Part shown: positions 24,731 to 35,627 of the stretch, in pieces
Layout of the letters: every line of letters begins with the position of its first letter
Numbering within the stretch: position 1 is the stretch's first letter
Origin: Knoxdaviesia capensis
Taxonomy: Eukaryota; Ascomycota; Sordariomycetes; Microascales; Gondwanamycetaceae
Assembly: GCA_001510575.1 (NCBI GenBank)
Contig: LNGK01000008.1
Coordinates: forward strand, 5,528,981-5,592,980
Direction of reading: 5' to 3'
DNA: 64,000 nt
Notes under the pieces: generated by a model
Databases searched by the model: none
Told to the model about the DNA's origin: nothing
Seen by the model: only the letters and a program-made list of their open reading frames with translations
Program-made: the position numbers and the translations under genes

Positions 24731-26232
24731 TTAACCGCTTATATAAGTAGTAGATAAAACTACGGCTTACTTAGGCGCGGGCTAAAAAATAACGGCTCCT
24801 ACTTAATACTTATCGTTAAGTACGGTATTAGAGGAGGGAACGGGTAAGGTAAGCGTTATGCTCGTTAAAGAAGAAGAAGTAGAAGCCCTCTACGAGGTCG
24901 AGTAGTTACCGCGACCTTAAGAATTACCTCTCTTAGAATTACTCTACTACTTAGAGGGCTTAGACGAGTACTTAGTAGGGATAAGGCGTTCTAGTCGATA
25001 ACTTATAACTTAGAGTATATCTAGGCCTTCCTACCGCTTAAAAGTAAGACGGACCGTAGAGGTAAGCTTATATAAAGGGGTCTTTACTATAACGTATTCG
25101 CTTATTATACGATAGAAAGCGAAGTAGTATCGAAAATTAAAGAAATAAGTTACTCCTAGGACGTAGAAGTACTTAATCGGCGTAGAAGAGGTAGCTAGGA
25201 ACGGCTACTAACTACCCGCCTAACTAGTAGTAGCTATAGCGACGTTAGAGCTCGTACGAGTATCTATAAGACGTACGATAAGCGTACGAGAGATATTATC
25301 GAAACTAAAATTAGGCTTAACTTAGCGAATAGGAAATTTATTAGATAAATATTTACTAAATTCCGGGTCTATACTACTATTAAGAATATCGATTAGGTCT
25401 TATAATATAACCTAACCGTCTCGAATAAACTAAAAATATAGCGCGTAAAGACGCGCTCGGACCGCTCGCTAGGACTTAACCTAATAGACTAGGTCGCTAA
25501 CGGTTCTAGCTATAGTAAGGACCGTACGATAAGTATTAAAAATACTTAGTACGTCCTCGGTTACGTTTTAACTATATATTTCGCGAAGGTACGAGAGTAT
25601 ATATCGTAGGATATAGTCGCCTATACCCTAGGGACGGGAATCGAACGCCTCGGCGTACGTAAGGTCCGTTAACGAAACGCGTATTATATCTAAGAGTATA
25701 ATATACGTTAGACTAGGGCTTACTTAGGAAGACGCGAGCCTAATATCGGACTCGAGACCTTTATAGATAACCTTACGAATAAATTCGTAATATACTAGCT
25801 TAGACGCGTACTCCGTTTCGACGTAAGGATAATCGGTAATAGCCTAGTTATATACTTCCTTACGCGTACGAGTAATAGGAGGGTTAATAGCTAGCGCGTA
25901 CGCGTTCGGGTCCCTATCGGGGTTAACGTATTACTAGACGTTATGCTAGGCTAACTAAGCTTCTATAGTATCGATCTACGGAAACCACTTATTAGAAGAT
26001 AAGAGCTTTGGAAGCGTAGAGGATACGGTAGGCGTAGCCTATAGAGCGTTAGGGACGTAAGAGGATATCGCGTATAGATAAGGTAATTATTTAAGAATAG
26101 GATAACTAAATAAAATAACTTAAAAGTTAGATATTTAAGTAAAAAAAAATTAATAACTTATCGTTAACGGGAAGTTTCTAGATACTAATGTAAATCTCGA
26201 AAGAGTAGAGTATTTAAATAAGAGAAAATCTA

Positions 26233-26249
26233 TCCGGGCTTATAACTAT
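26233..26249 (-). other. Probable primer-binding site complementary to initiator tRNA
   Basis: Just inside the 5' (right) LTR the minus strand reads GTTATAAGCCC. It matches the complement of the initiator tRNA-Met anticodon arm (GGGCTCATAAC) except for one G-to-A change at a TpG. Copia elements are known to prime from a cleaved initiator tRNA at this internal region. The match is 10 of 11 and my tRNA reference is from general knowledge. Confidence 0.5.
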
Positions 26250-26399
26250 AGCATCTAATTATATATTAATTCTTCTATATATCTAACTAGCGGTGTGTAG
26301 CTAGGCGGAGTCCTAGATAAATACCGCAGGCTTATTACCTGATCTGAGCATGACATGGCACGTGATAGTGCTCATGTGAGAGTGCCATATACTGCCGCA
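26249..26399 (-). repeat. 5' LTR of the copia element
   Basis: 151 bp, aligned base for base with the left LTR. Eight of the 13 differences are mutations in this copy, including its end, where TGG has become TAG on the plus strand. Many CpA and TpG sites remain intact here, in contrast to the internal region. Confidence 0.93.
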
Positions 26400-26406
26400 T
26401 TTGATA
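26400..26406. repeat. Right target-site duplication of the copia element
   Basis: TTTGATA, an exact copy of 19221-19227. Confidence 0.7.
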
Positions 26407-29400
26407 CTGCCACTCGATCCTGCTGGATATCTGACGAGTGTCGCTCGTATTGAGCGGGAATACACGACCACGTGAGACCGAGAAGTGCAATCAAGAGCCT
26501 TCGTGAGTCTGAATCCACTGTTGAAGGAAGGCAACAGTGGCAGAAGTTCCGCGCTGAAAATAAACACTGAGACTTTATTGCGCCTTTTCTTGATTGAACT
26601 GTTTTACTGACGACGGTAATTATCTTCTGTAAGATAGCCGGCCAGTTGCTACTTGTTAGTGTTCAAATGCATCTATCGGTTGGGCCAGCTGAAAGTGACA
26701 TTCGCACTGAATATCATTATTATCACCCAACCGGCATTGCCAATTCCATTCTCTGTTTCTCTCTTATAAGCAAGACGGCAAACTTGTCTTTCAGCCAAAA
26801 ACGTTAAGGGCAAGCATAACTCTTAGCATCCCGGAGGATTCACGTGTGGTGGGACACATGTGCCGGATCCGCTCGGCGTATTTTAATGGTACATGTATGC
26901 GCGAGAAGCGGCACGGGAAAGCCGATTATGGGGCTTTCAAAGGAGGAAACGTGAGGCTTGACCAAGTTACTGGCTAAGATAAAAGATTGTACCAACGGGA
27001 TATCTCAGGATCCCCCTCCGTGTGTACTGACTTCAGGACAGACTTTTCTGGCAGCCCGCATAAACAGCAGGACAAGCGGTCTAAGCTCATCTCACAAACG
27101 GCGACCACAAACACACAGAGCCCATGTTTCGGACATGGCTATGTGCATGTGCCGTAATTTATCTGGGACTTGGGTGCTTGGGTGGGAGTGCAAACGAAAG
27201 AAGAGGAAGAGGAGGGGGGGAAGAGAAAATGCCCGATTGATATTACTTGCGGGAAGAATAAGAAGTGATGCACATATTATAGCACTTTTAGCTTTCTAAT
27301 AAGCTCCGGTGGACGAGAGGATTTCCTGCGGGCTTATGAACACCGAAATATATTGGCTTCTTGATTGCAGAGGATGCAAATGCTGAAGATCGTGTGGTGT
27401 GGTGTGGTGAGAAACGGGCGTCGCCTGGGTTATACCCTAAGTTCGGCCTGTGTGTGTCGCGCAACCGCAGATTAAACCTCTGCCAAGACATAGATAACAA
27501 GACGTAAAAGACGACAAGTTCAACTCGAGTTTTGAAGCGCCCTGTGTGTTCTCCAGTTGAGATTCATGGCATGGCAGACGTATTCGTACAAGGACGTCGC
27601 AGCACGCCAGCACCAGCCATCGTGACATCCATCCGCCACCCCTGTCTCTGCATCAAGATTTCACCGGACATTTGCCCGTGGGCCGAGTACCACGTCCCCC
27701 AAGAAAAAATACATCTACGTCAACCGCTGTGCTATGTGCTTATTGATTACAGCCCGAAAGAAAGAAGAATTCAGCTGCAATTTTTTCTAAACCCACACTG
27801 TACCGCCCGGAGTGCCCCAGCGATCATGTGGTCCCGGCCTAGCCAACCTACAGTATTCTGTTCCCCGTAACCGCGTCCGACGAGAGCCAAACATGGACGA
27901 GCAAGGCTCGTGGCTGTACGACCCTTTGTCCTTTGTTCAGGTTCTACGGTGCTAGTCAAGTTCACGGGTGAGGTTTGAAAACGTGTCATGCCATGACCGT
28001 CGTGCGATACTCGCACGTAGATATCACCGTTGCTGTCTCTTGTGCGTCCATGATCCAGGTCTATTCACAGGACGCAGAAGACGGCGGCTGAGTCTGTTTG
28101 TCGTGGGAGAACTAACACAGACCAACCCTAACCCTAACTCCCGGAACTCATCTCTTAACTTGAGAGTAACTGATAGACTAACTTACAAACGAAGTACATG
28201 CCGGGCCTTTTTGATATCAGTGTTTAGCTGTTGAAATGCAGCAATCGGGATTATTCTCACCGGAGAGTGGACCCTAGGCAGACCATTGGCCCCGTGATGC
28301 CGGCGACGGTGCAAATAACGCTCCGGCGTAGGCCTTTCATGATCTCCATGTCCAATCAAGCACGAAATGTCGTCTGCCATTCTGATTTTCAAGGAAATAA
28401 CAGCAAAAAAAAATAATCAGTCAGAAATGCTCCTTTTCCTTTTGACTCTGGGGCCCGTCTCCTTTCCCCATCCGACTACACTTTTTTTTTTCGGGTACCG
28501 GTTACGTGCGCGATGGTCGGGCCGAATGATCCTCTTTATTTTTTGGCTCCCATACAATAATTTCTTATATGTTTCGGCCCTGTCACGGTGTCCTTGTGTG
28601 TCCTCTTTTTTTTTTTTCTCTTTTTTTTCAAACACCCAGAGCCCGCCCACATCGCCTATCACACTGGGCTTCCCCGACTTCATGTTCCTGGGGGGCCCCC
28701 TTTCCCCGCTTCCTGTGGTAGTTATTCCCAGGCCTAATGCGGAGGAGGCGAACAAAACAGAGCAAGATAAGCATACGAGGTTTCTTCTTTCGGGGTCTGG
28801 AGACTCTCCTTCGGCGTGGAGAGAGGCAATACGGAGGGACCGACAAAAAGAGCAAAATGTGGAGAGAAGTTGGGGAACTGGAGAAGCACAGGAACACAAA
28901 AGGATTAATGGAGAGCTTATTTTTGCCTTCCTAGGTTGCCATTCTATTTTGTTGCTGGCTAGCTTTTGGGGTTCGGCCTTACCCTGATATGTGTGGGGAG
29001 ACGGCCCTGTAGGCAATATAAGAGCAGACGTACGAGTAACCGCCAATCTGGAGATGCATATGTGAAGATAGCTGGAGAGATGCTGCTAATATTCGACAAG
29101 ATGTGCCATTCTGCACATGATTGTTGCATCTGGGTGCTTGCTGTTGTATCCGCCTCTGCCTCTGCCTCGGCCATTTCCCGACTTCCGAAGAAGTTGGAGG
29201 ATGGCCCTTACCTACGTACGTCATAGCACTTGGAGCTCCACCCTGTCTAGCTATCACGTGCTGGTGATGCTGGCGGGAACGGATGGTGATGGTGTTTACC
29301 GGTTGGTGGCTCTCATGGGTTGTATTCGGTGCGACTAGATCTCACCGCGTCCCCAGTGCTAGATGTGAACGCCCGTTGCTGTAAGGAACTATTGGGCAAC

Positions 29401-30816
29401 TGGTTTTTTGAAATATTTGCTAAATACAAACTAGTAGGAGAAATCTCACGTGTAAGATAGCTACCGCCCACATCCGGCGGTCTCGTGTCTCCGACAAGGG
29501 CCCGTCTCGGCCCCCCGATGACCGGGGCCGGGGCCCGGGGCTGACTGGGGTTAGCGAATTGATAGGCGAAGCCATGTGTGGGGAAACACACCAAAAGCAG
29601 ACAGCACTTTCCAAGCAGACTAAGAGTGAATTTTGCCGGTGATCAGACGGGGCTCTTACTTGCTGTCTGCATGGGTGGATAAGAAAGAAAATATATAAAA
29701 TATAAAAAAAGAAGAAACAAAAGGTCGGAACATGCAAAATGAGCAGAGCCTCAAGTGCCGTCTTTTTGTTTCCTCGACCTGAATTGTAGACGACTTCTTG
29801 TGTAAACCAAGGAGGTTCTCTCTCTCTCTCTCTCCCGTATCTAGACCCTCCATTACCCTCTTCCAAAACTTTTCACGACCAGAGTTTGTCTCTTTGCGAA
29901 CCTGGCGGGACCCGGCCATAACGCGGCTGTTGCATGGAGGCAGGGTTTGTGTGTGCGGCGGTTTTATGGGGGCACTTAAACGGTTCACCCACATTTTCTC
30001 AAGTGCTCACTTAACGCCGGGAATTCCTGGGGATATGGATGGAGAGATAAGTGAGTACTTCTGGACCAGACAACGCAGTCCCGGTGGACCCCCCCCCCCT
30101 CTTTCTTCTCTCCACTGGGGAAATAATAATAGTAATAATGACATTAATTAGGCCACATGGAAAAGAAAAGGGCACAAAAAAAGAGACATGTCTCCCGTTA
30201 TCCTATGGGATTTCTATTCACTGGTTGTTCCCCGCTGTTTAGACACGCCTACTCTATGTCGACACCCCTACACGCCCCCAAGGAGAAGAATAAAGATACC
30301 GAAGCCGATGTCCCAGATTTCGCCGAGTATTTCGCCCACCCCGGCGGTTTTCCATGTGCGTGCGCACATATGCTGCTGTGAACAAGTCAGCAATGGCCGG
30401 AAACCGTGGTTGTGGGATACTCCGTGCCATGAGAGTTTGTTGTCCGTCACTACTTGGTAAATGGACTCGGGAGAGACCGACTTACTGCGAGCACCGTACC
30501 TTTGAGAGGAATGATACCGAAAACACCAGCGAGGCTGGCATTCCAAGCTCAAGCACTTTCTTCCAGATCTTTAAAAAAACGCATCCATGCCTTGTATCCG
30601 TCTCCCATTGTCACCTCTGCTCCCCACTCGCGGCCTCATTGCGGCGATGGCATGCGAGCACCGGTTTCTAGCTTCCTGACCAGGGGGATCGAGCTTCTCC
30701 AAACACACTCTCTCGGGATTCTGAGAGCACGACTAACACCACCACCACCCACTCGAACTCACAGACAGACAAACCCTCAGTGCGGATTGCATGTGCTTTT
30801 TGATGTGGGCTTGCTC

Positions 30817-30903
30817 NNNNNNNNNNNNNNNNNNNNNNNNNNNNNNNNNNNNNNNNNNNNNNNNNNNNNNNNNNNNNNNNNNNNNNNNNNNNNNNNNNNN
30901 NNN
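30817..30903. other. Assembly gap (87 N)
   Basis: Undetermined bases inside the gene desert. Confidence 0.99.
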
Positions 30904-33069
30904 CAGCGATTGTGGTCCCCCCAAGAACGCGAGTGACAGAAAAAATGAAAATGCACCGGAGATCCTGGGAGCTGTGGCCATACTTCGGCAGCTTCAGACC
31001 TGCCTGGGTGGATATGGTGGCCCTCTCAGCTGACTCATTATATCTGGAGTCTGTTATGCGGCTCAAGCCGGTACCCGGCAGCCTTTTCGCTAAGTTCACG
31101 CCCCCCTACCGACCCAAGACTGCATTCACTATCGGGAGAATCACTTGCGTGCTGTTCGTACGTGCTTTTGTACCGGACCTCACCTATGGTCTTAGCAATC
31201 CCTTCCTGCCTTGACCTGGATAAATTTATACTCAGGACCCTATAATATACCGTGCATAGGCATTGCATTCTTGCCGGGTGCAAGTAACTAAGGGCACCAG
31301 AGCCACGAGCCTTTCCACTGCCTCGGTATGGTGACTGAACTATCCAATATCGGGATCGAGCCTCATGGCTTCACAATGAGGTATGCCGGCACTCTCAGGT
31401 ACTGCAGCCAAGATGCCGTGCTCACATCTGGATTACTCGTTCAAGCGGCCATGATCACACCAGCGACTAGTATGTTTCTTGCCACCCAACTTCCACGCTC
31501 TCTTCGCTTCAAGATGTCTCACTGCGTGCAGCTAGCGCACCATCTCTCCTTATTGGAGTGCTACCCGAGGACTTGCACCTCCCTCCCTGGCGGTTCGATC
31601 CGAGTCACAACACCGTGGCGTTTCCCAAACTCTATGCAAACTCTCATGCCAGATATATTACCTTGAACGCGTGATGTCACTCCATCCCATCCAGACGCTC
31701 GTAATTTGGGACATATCGAAAGCCACTTAATATCACCAAACTACCGGAATCCTGTGTGAGGCCCAGCTTCTCAATGGGACTGGGACCAGCTATGTATTTG
31801 CGTGTGCATGCACCTCTTAGCACCGGCGTCACCCGGCCTGAGAGGAAGGGCTTTCCCAAGCCTCCGTCGTAGAGCCGTTGGAGTCTGGCGTCTCTTTACA
31901 GGCGAGTGTCCGACATCGCAACGTTTCAAGTGAAGAAAGAAAAGACAAGAGTGGAGTTGCCTTAGCGACGGCGTCTCTTTTATGTGTCCTTGGAAATTCC
32001 GCCGTGTGTAGTGTCTGGGCAAGCTTCCCAGTCACGAAAAGCCTCGAGCGCTGAAGGCATGATCCGACATCATCGTGCAGCACCTATGCATCCCGATATC
32101 AAAGAGTGACCATGGAGTCCGCGCGCATACCATGTCCCCCAAAGTTGATCGCTCCATAGCTCATGCGGGCCCTGGTACTCGAGATGAGAAGTGGAGAAGG
32201 GGGGCGGGGAGGGGGGTGTAGAACTCGTCCAGCCCGTCACTACCTCCCCGCATCCAGGAATTGTATAACCCGTTCTCCGCCCATGTGGAGAGAGTTGCTA
32301 CTTCGCTAAAGGCCTCATCTCGGCGTTGCTGGGGGTTGCTAGAGAGAAAGGGCCGTCTTGCTGCACGATTTTCTTCCCGCTTCTTGGAGCCGCAGCCCAG
32401 TTTTTTCGGTTCTGGGCTCGGTGCGGCTTCGCTGGACAGATGCAGACAAGATAGGTACTGTACATTAGAACCTTGTTTTTTATTAAGAGGCGTGACTAGT
32501 TTGTGTAGAGACTAACTCTCCCCATAGGACAGTATGGGTGAGAAATGCCTGAGTGGCTGCTGCACATGCGTGTGACCTTGTGGGTGCATGGAGAGAGGTC
32601 TAGAGGTATTCCGGGGACTCCACGGGGCATTGTTCCCATCGGAGCAGAGTCCGGGGTTGAGGAGTCGCCACTTGGATATCCGGGGTTGTCGTGACCGGCA
32701 TATTCCCTCCACATACCGAAGTGTGCATGCATTGGTCGGAGTGCGGGAGGCTCAACACGGTCTTCCGAGAGGGGCGTAGTGGGGCCGGCGCGGCGGCCAA
32801 GCCGGCATCTGACCTCGAAATCGGGCCCTAGGCGTTATGAACGTGTGACTTTAGCGATAAACTGACACAGCGAAGCACGTCCCGGAAGAGGACTCCGGGG
32901 TATAGTCCCACCAAAGCTCCGACCCCGAACATCAACACCGGGCCGGTGTGGGTCCGTGCCCGAGCCGGATTCCAGCTGTCAGCAGCTGTATGTAGCCGTC
33001 AACCAAACTGTACGTATGTAGTGCTCTACGCGCCAGGACCCGCAAGGCACTAATGCGGCACTGCTATCA

Positions 33070-33134
33070 CCAGATTGCCAGGTCGGCGACTGTTGGCCTT
33101 CTTAGTCTGTAAGTGAGATGAAATGGCAATCTGG
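33070..33134. repeat. Small inverted repeat (11-bp stem)
   Basis: CCAGATTGCCA at 33070-33080 is the exact complement of TGGCAATCTGG at 33124-33134, with a 43-nt loop. A short CCAGGTC motif also follows each arm as a direct repeat. It could be the remains of a small TIR element; no target duplication is evident. Confidence 0.45.
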
Positions 33135-34383
33135 CAACCAGGTCAGTGAGCACTGAGCAGGGGGGGAACTTTTCTCTGGCAAATGAGGAGGAAAGATGAT
33201 ATCAGCAATGTCAGACTTTTAACCGGGATTGTAAGATAGATGTCAGCCATTGACTTTTTTTTTTTTTTTTCTCGCGCTCACCGATGAAGCGAATTGTACG
33301 GTGTGGTTTATCTCTTTGATCTTCTAACGTAAACGGGGCGCGAGAGGAAAGGACAATAACCCGGTCAAACAACACGGCCAACGTCTGCGATTTACAATAA
33401 ATCTGGAAACCCCCAGAAAATCACGACCAACATCACCCTTTTTGCTGCCTGGTTGCCGGGCGCAGTCAGCACTTCAGGTCAGGTCCTACATCCTGACATC
33501 AGGCGCAACGATCACCAGCCTCCGCTAAAAAGGGGGCCACGATCGCCAGTTTTCGGCGGAAACAAAAGACAAACTGTTTGCGCGCGTCGTGTGAGGGTTT
33601 GCGGTTGCAGAAGGACAGACGATGACTCGGATATAAAACGTGTCATACTCTGTTTTCTCAAAGGCCCTCCCATTTCACTTTTTCTTTTCTTCCTTTATCC
33701 GTACTTGAGCAGCCCGGGAAGTTCAGTTTTGTCTTATTTTCGCTCAATCTTTGGCCCGAGCCTCATCTCACACTTTTTTTTTTTTGGCGGTGAAGTGTCG
33801 TTTGCCAAGCGCGACCCCAAACACGGAGCATCCGACTCTTGCCCCGGTTTTGCCTGCCATAAACTTCGGCTCCGGCAATACTTGGCGCGCGAGAAAACGG
33901 AAGGAGCGACTCCTAAAAACCAAGAAGAAAAAAACAAGAACTGTGGTAGGCAGGGTTCACACATCGGTTGCTCTTGTGGCGCCATTGTACATCTGTGACT
34001 CTGGGGATAAGCGACAAGAAGGAGCGACACAGAAACACACAACAAAAGCGATAAACCGGCGAGCAAGCCACAGTCTCAGAGAAGTTCGCGGCAGGTACGA
34101 CTCGCACATCGGTTCGTGGGCTCCTTCCGCATCTCTGCAAGGACCTGCACGTGAAACCTACCACCCTTCTAAAGTGATTTTTTCCGCTTCCCTGAGTCAC
34201 TTCGTTTTTCTTCCTCTTCCATCATCGACCATTTCCGAAATTGAAATAATACAAAAACCCCCCAGGCTCATCGCGTTCGCGTGTTCGTGTTCGAGCTCGA
34301 GGCACGTCTTGATCTTTGATTGCCACTCGTTCCAACCAAGACCCATTCTGTGAAAATTGGGGTTTTGCCTGAAATCGATAGTG

Positions 34384-34450
34384 GTGAGTTTGCTTCGAAA
34401 GAGAGACACAGGCCCACAGAGACCCTAAAGCTGACATGTTTCTGAGCCAG
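34384..34450 (+). other. Possible 5' UTR intron of the SLATT gene
   Basis: Donor GTGAGT at 34384, branch-point-like CTGAC at 34431 and acceptor CAG ending at 34450 (alternative TTTCCAG ending at 34458). Splicing would remove an out-of-frame ATG at 34436 that would otherwise precede and overlap the start at 34485. Confidence 0.4.
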
Positions 34451-34484
34451 GTTTCCAGTCGTTTGCCGGCATATCTTCGCACCC

Positions 34485-35627
34485 ATGTCTTCACCGCCGC
34501 CTCCGGCTGCTGGTGGACAAGACCCGGCCGGTACAACATCTCAGGGCCCGGAGCCAACCCCAGCTACCGCAGCACCACCTCAGCAGCAGCAGCCGCCGCC
34601 GCCTCAGCCTCAGCCGCAGCCTGCCCATCGATCGTACCATCCGGTTCTCGATGGGTTGGCTCAACCAGTGCAGCATGCAACCTCGGCTCCGCCGTTTGCT
34701 GCGGACGCAGTGATCCGTTCGGCATCGCCAGATCAAGGTTCCATTCGGCGGGATCCCATTTATCACTCGTCACGCCAAACTCTGCACACATCTCTTCTCG
34801 GTAGTGAGACTGAAGGTGTTACCGGCAGCGCTGATACAGCAAAGACCATTCCCGAGCCCGTGACGATTCCGGTTCCTAGCACCTCCCCAACGCCGCCCCC
34901 TCGGGCGCAGTCGGATCCAGGCCAGAATAACGAGCTGGTGCACATCCAATCTCCCGATATCCCCCATCGCTTCCTCACTAATGATGAGTGGGTCATGGTG
35001 GCTCGCGGCATCGGCGGTATCATGCCGGGTGAAGACCAACGGCCGGTCCACCCCAAGTCTTGGATGTGGCCCCCGCGAGGCATGCCGGACGGGCTGTACA
35101 AAGACGTGGTGACGCTGAGATTCAAGTACTGGTACATGTACCATTCAATCAGCATTATTCGATGGGTCGGCATGCTGATGCAGCTGTTCATCGGTGCTTC
35201 GCTGACGGCACTGGGGTCGCTTTCGTTCACTGATGGGACGGCTATCACCGTGCTCGCAGCGTCGAATACGGTCATAGCCGGAATCCTTGCGCTGCTGCAC
35301 AATAGTGGACTGCCGGACCGGTACAGGTTCGACCGGAGCGAGTTCATTAAGGTTGAAGACTATCTCAAGCAGATTCTAGATACCGGCGTGGTTGAGGCCG
35401 GCTTGACGGTGGACGAGATTCTCGCTGATTGCTTCGACCGCTACCAGGACGCCAAGGATACTGTCAGTGCCAACGTGCCGGCGCAATACAACCCGACTTC
35501 GATGATCACGGCTGCCCGACGCAACACCATCATGCAGGCTTCTGGGGCGTCGACGGGAGCACAGGTGCGCAACTTCAGAACGGTGCATGGCCAGTTCCCT
35601 GTCCCGCCCCACCCATCCAATCGCTGA
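34485..35627 (+). CDS. Fungal SLATT-domain two-TM protein
   Basis: Single-exon protein of 380 aa. The first 145 residues are low-complexity Pro, Gln, Ala and Ser. A conserved block follows (FLTNDEWVMVARGIGGI; SWMWPPRGMPDGLYKDVV; RFKYWYMYHS). Two membrane helices come next, at about 226-248 (RWVGMLMQLFIGASLTALGSL) and 252-274 (AITVLAASNTVIAGILALL), with a short loop between them. A soluble tail, DRYRFDRSEFIKVEDYLKQI and onward, ends without a signal. This arrangement matches the fungal SLATT family. Bacterial relatives are two-TM effectors next to nucleotide-sensing SMODS or SLOG proteins, proposed to form pores. The fungal function is unknown. I assign the family from its pattern and see no sensor gene beside it. 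An out-of-frame ATG upstream is probably spliced out. Confidence 0.82.
   Translation: MSSPPPPAAGGQDPAGTTSQGPEPTPATAAPPQQQQPPPPQPQPQPAHRSYHPVLDGLAQPVQHATSAPPFAADAVIRSASPDQGSIRRDPIYHSSRQTLHTSLLGSETEGVTGSADTAKTIPEPVTIPVPSTSPTPPPRAQSDPGQNNELVHIQSPDIPHRFLTNDEWVMVARGIGGIMPGEDQRPVHPKSWMWPPRGMPDGLYKDVVTLRFKYWYMYHSISIIRWVGMLMQLFIGASLTALGSLSFTDGTAITVLAASNTVIAGILALLHNSGLPDRYRFDRSEFIKVEDYLKQILDTGVVEAGLTVDEILADCFDRYQDAKDTVSANVPAQYNPTSMITAARRNTIMQASGASTGAQVRNFRTVHGQFPVPPHPSNR

Larger units (their letters stand above)
19228..26399 (-). mobile_element. Full-length Ty1/copia LTR retrotransposon inactivated by RIP
   Basis: A 7.2-kb element with two 151-bp LTRs, target-site duplication TTTGATA and a decayed pol read on the minus strand. 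Remnant motifs run from right to left in copia order (protease, integrase, reverse transcriptase, RNase H), which separates copia from gypsy. No reading frame of 60 codons survives between about 19140 and 26310. Former Trp and Gln codons are now TAG or TAA. In the internal part CpA and TpG are almost absent while CpG remains common, the mark of repeat-induced point mutation. The element cannot make protein. Its flanks join into ordinary sequence. Confidence 0.95.
26407..34383. other. Gene desert right of the retroelement
   Basis: About 8 kb with only short, domain-free reading frames on both strands. It includes an 87-base gap (30817-30903), a telomere-like motif (28124-28138) and a small hairpin (33070-33134). 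The last kilobase before the SLATT gene becomes richer in C/T and A tracts and is probably its promoter. CpA/TpG content appears normal, so this is not a further RIP-decayed element. Confidence 0.5.

Noticed and set aside
19379..26248. Possibility that the TA-rich region is a centromere core or mitochondrial insertion
   Set aside because: It has two matching LTRs, target-site duplication and ordered copia domains; base composition is explained by CpA-to-TpA mutation with CpG retained.
28417..29046. Overlapping frames of about 200 codons on both strands
   Set aside because: No domain, low-complexity Lys/Arg or Phe runs, and equal length on both strands, which fits chance openness.
31590..31602. 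GGTTCGATCC, a tRNA B-box-like sequence
   Set aside because: The flanking bases do not pair into a T-stem and no acceptor or anticodon arm can be built.
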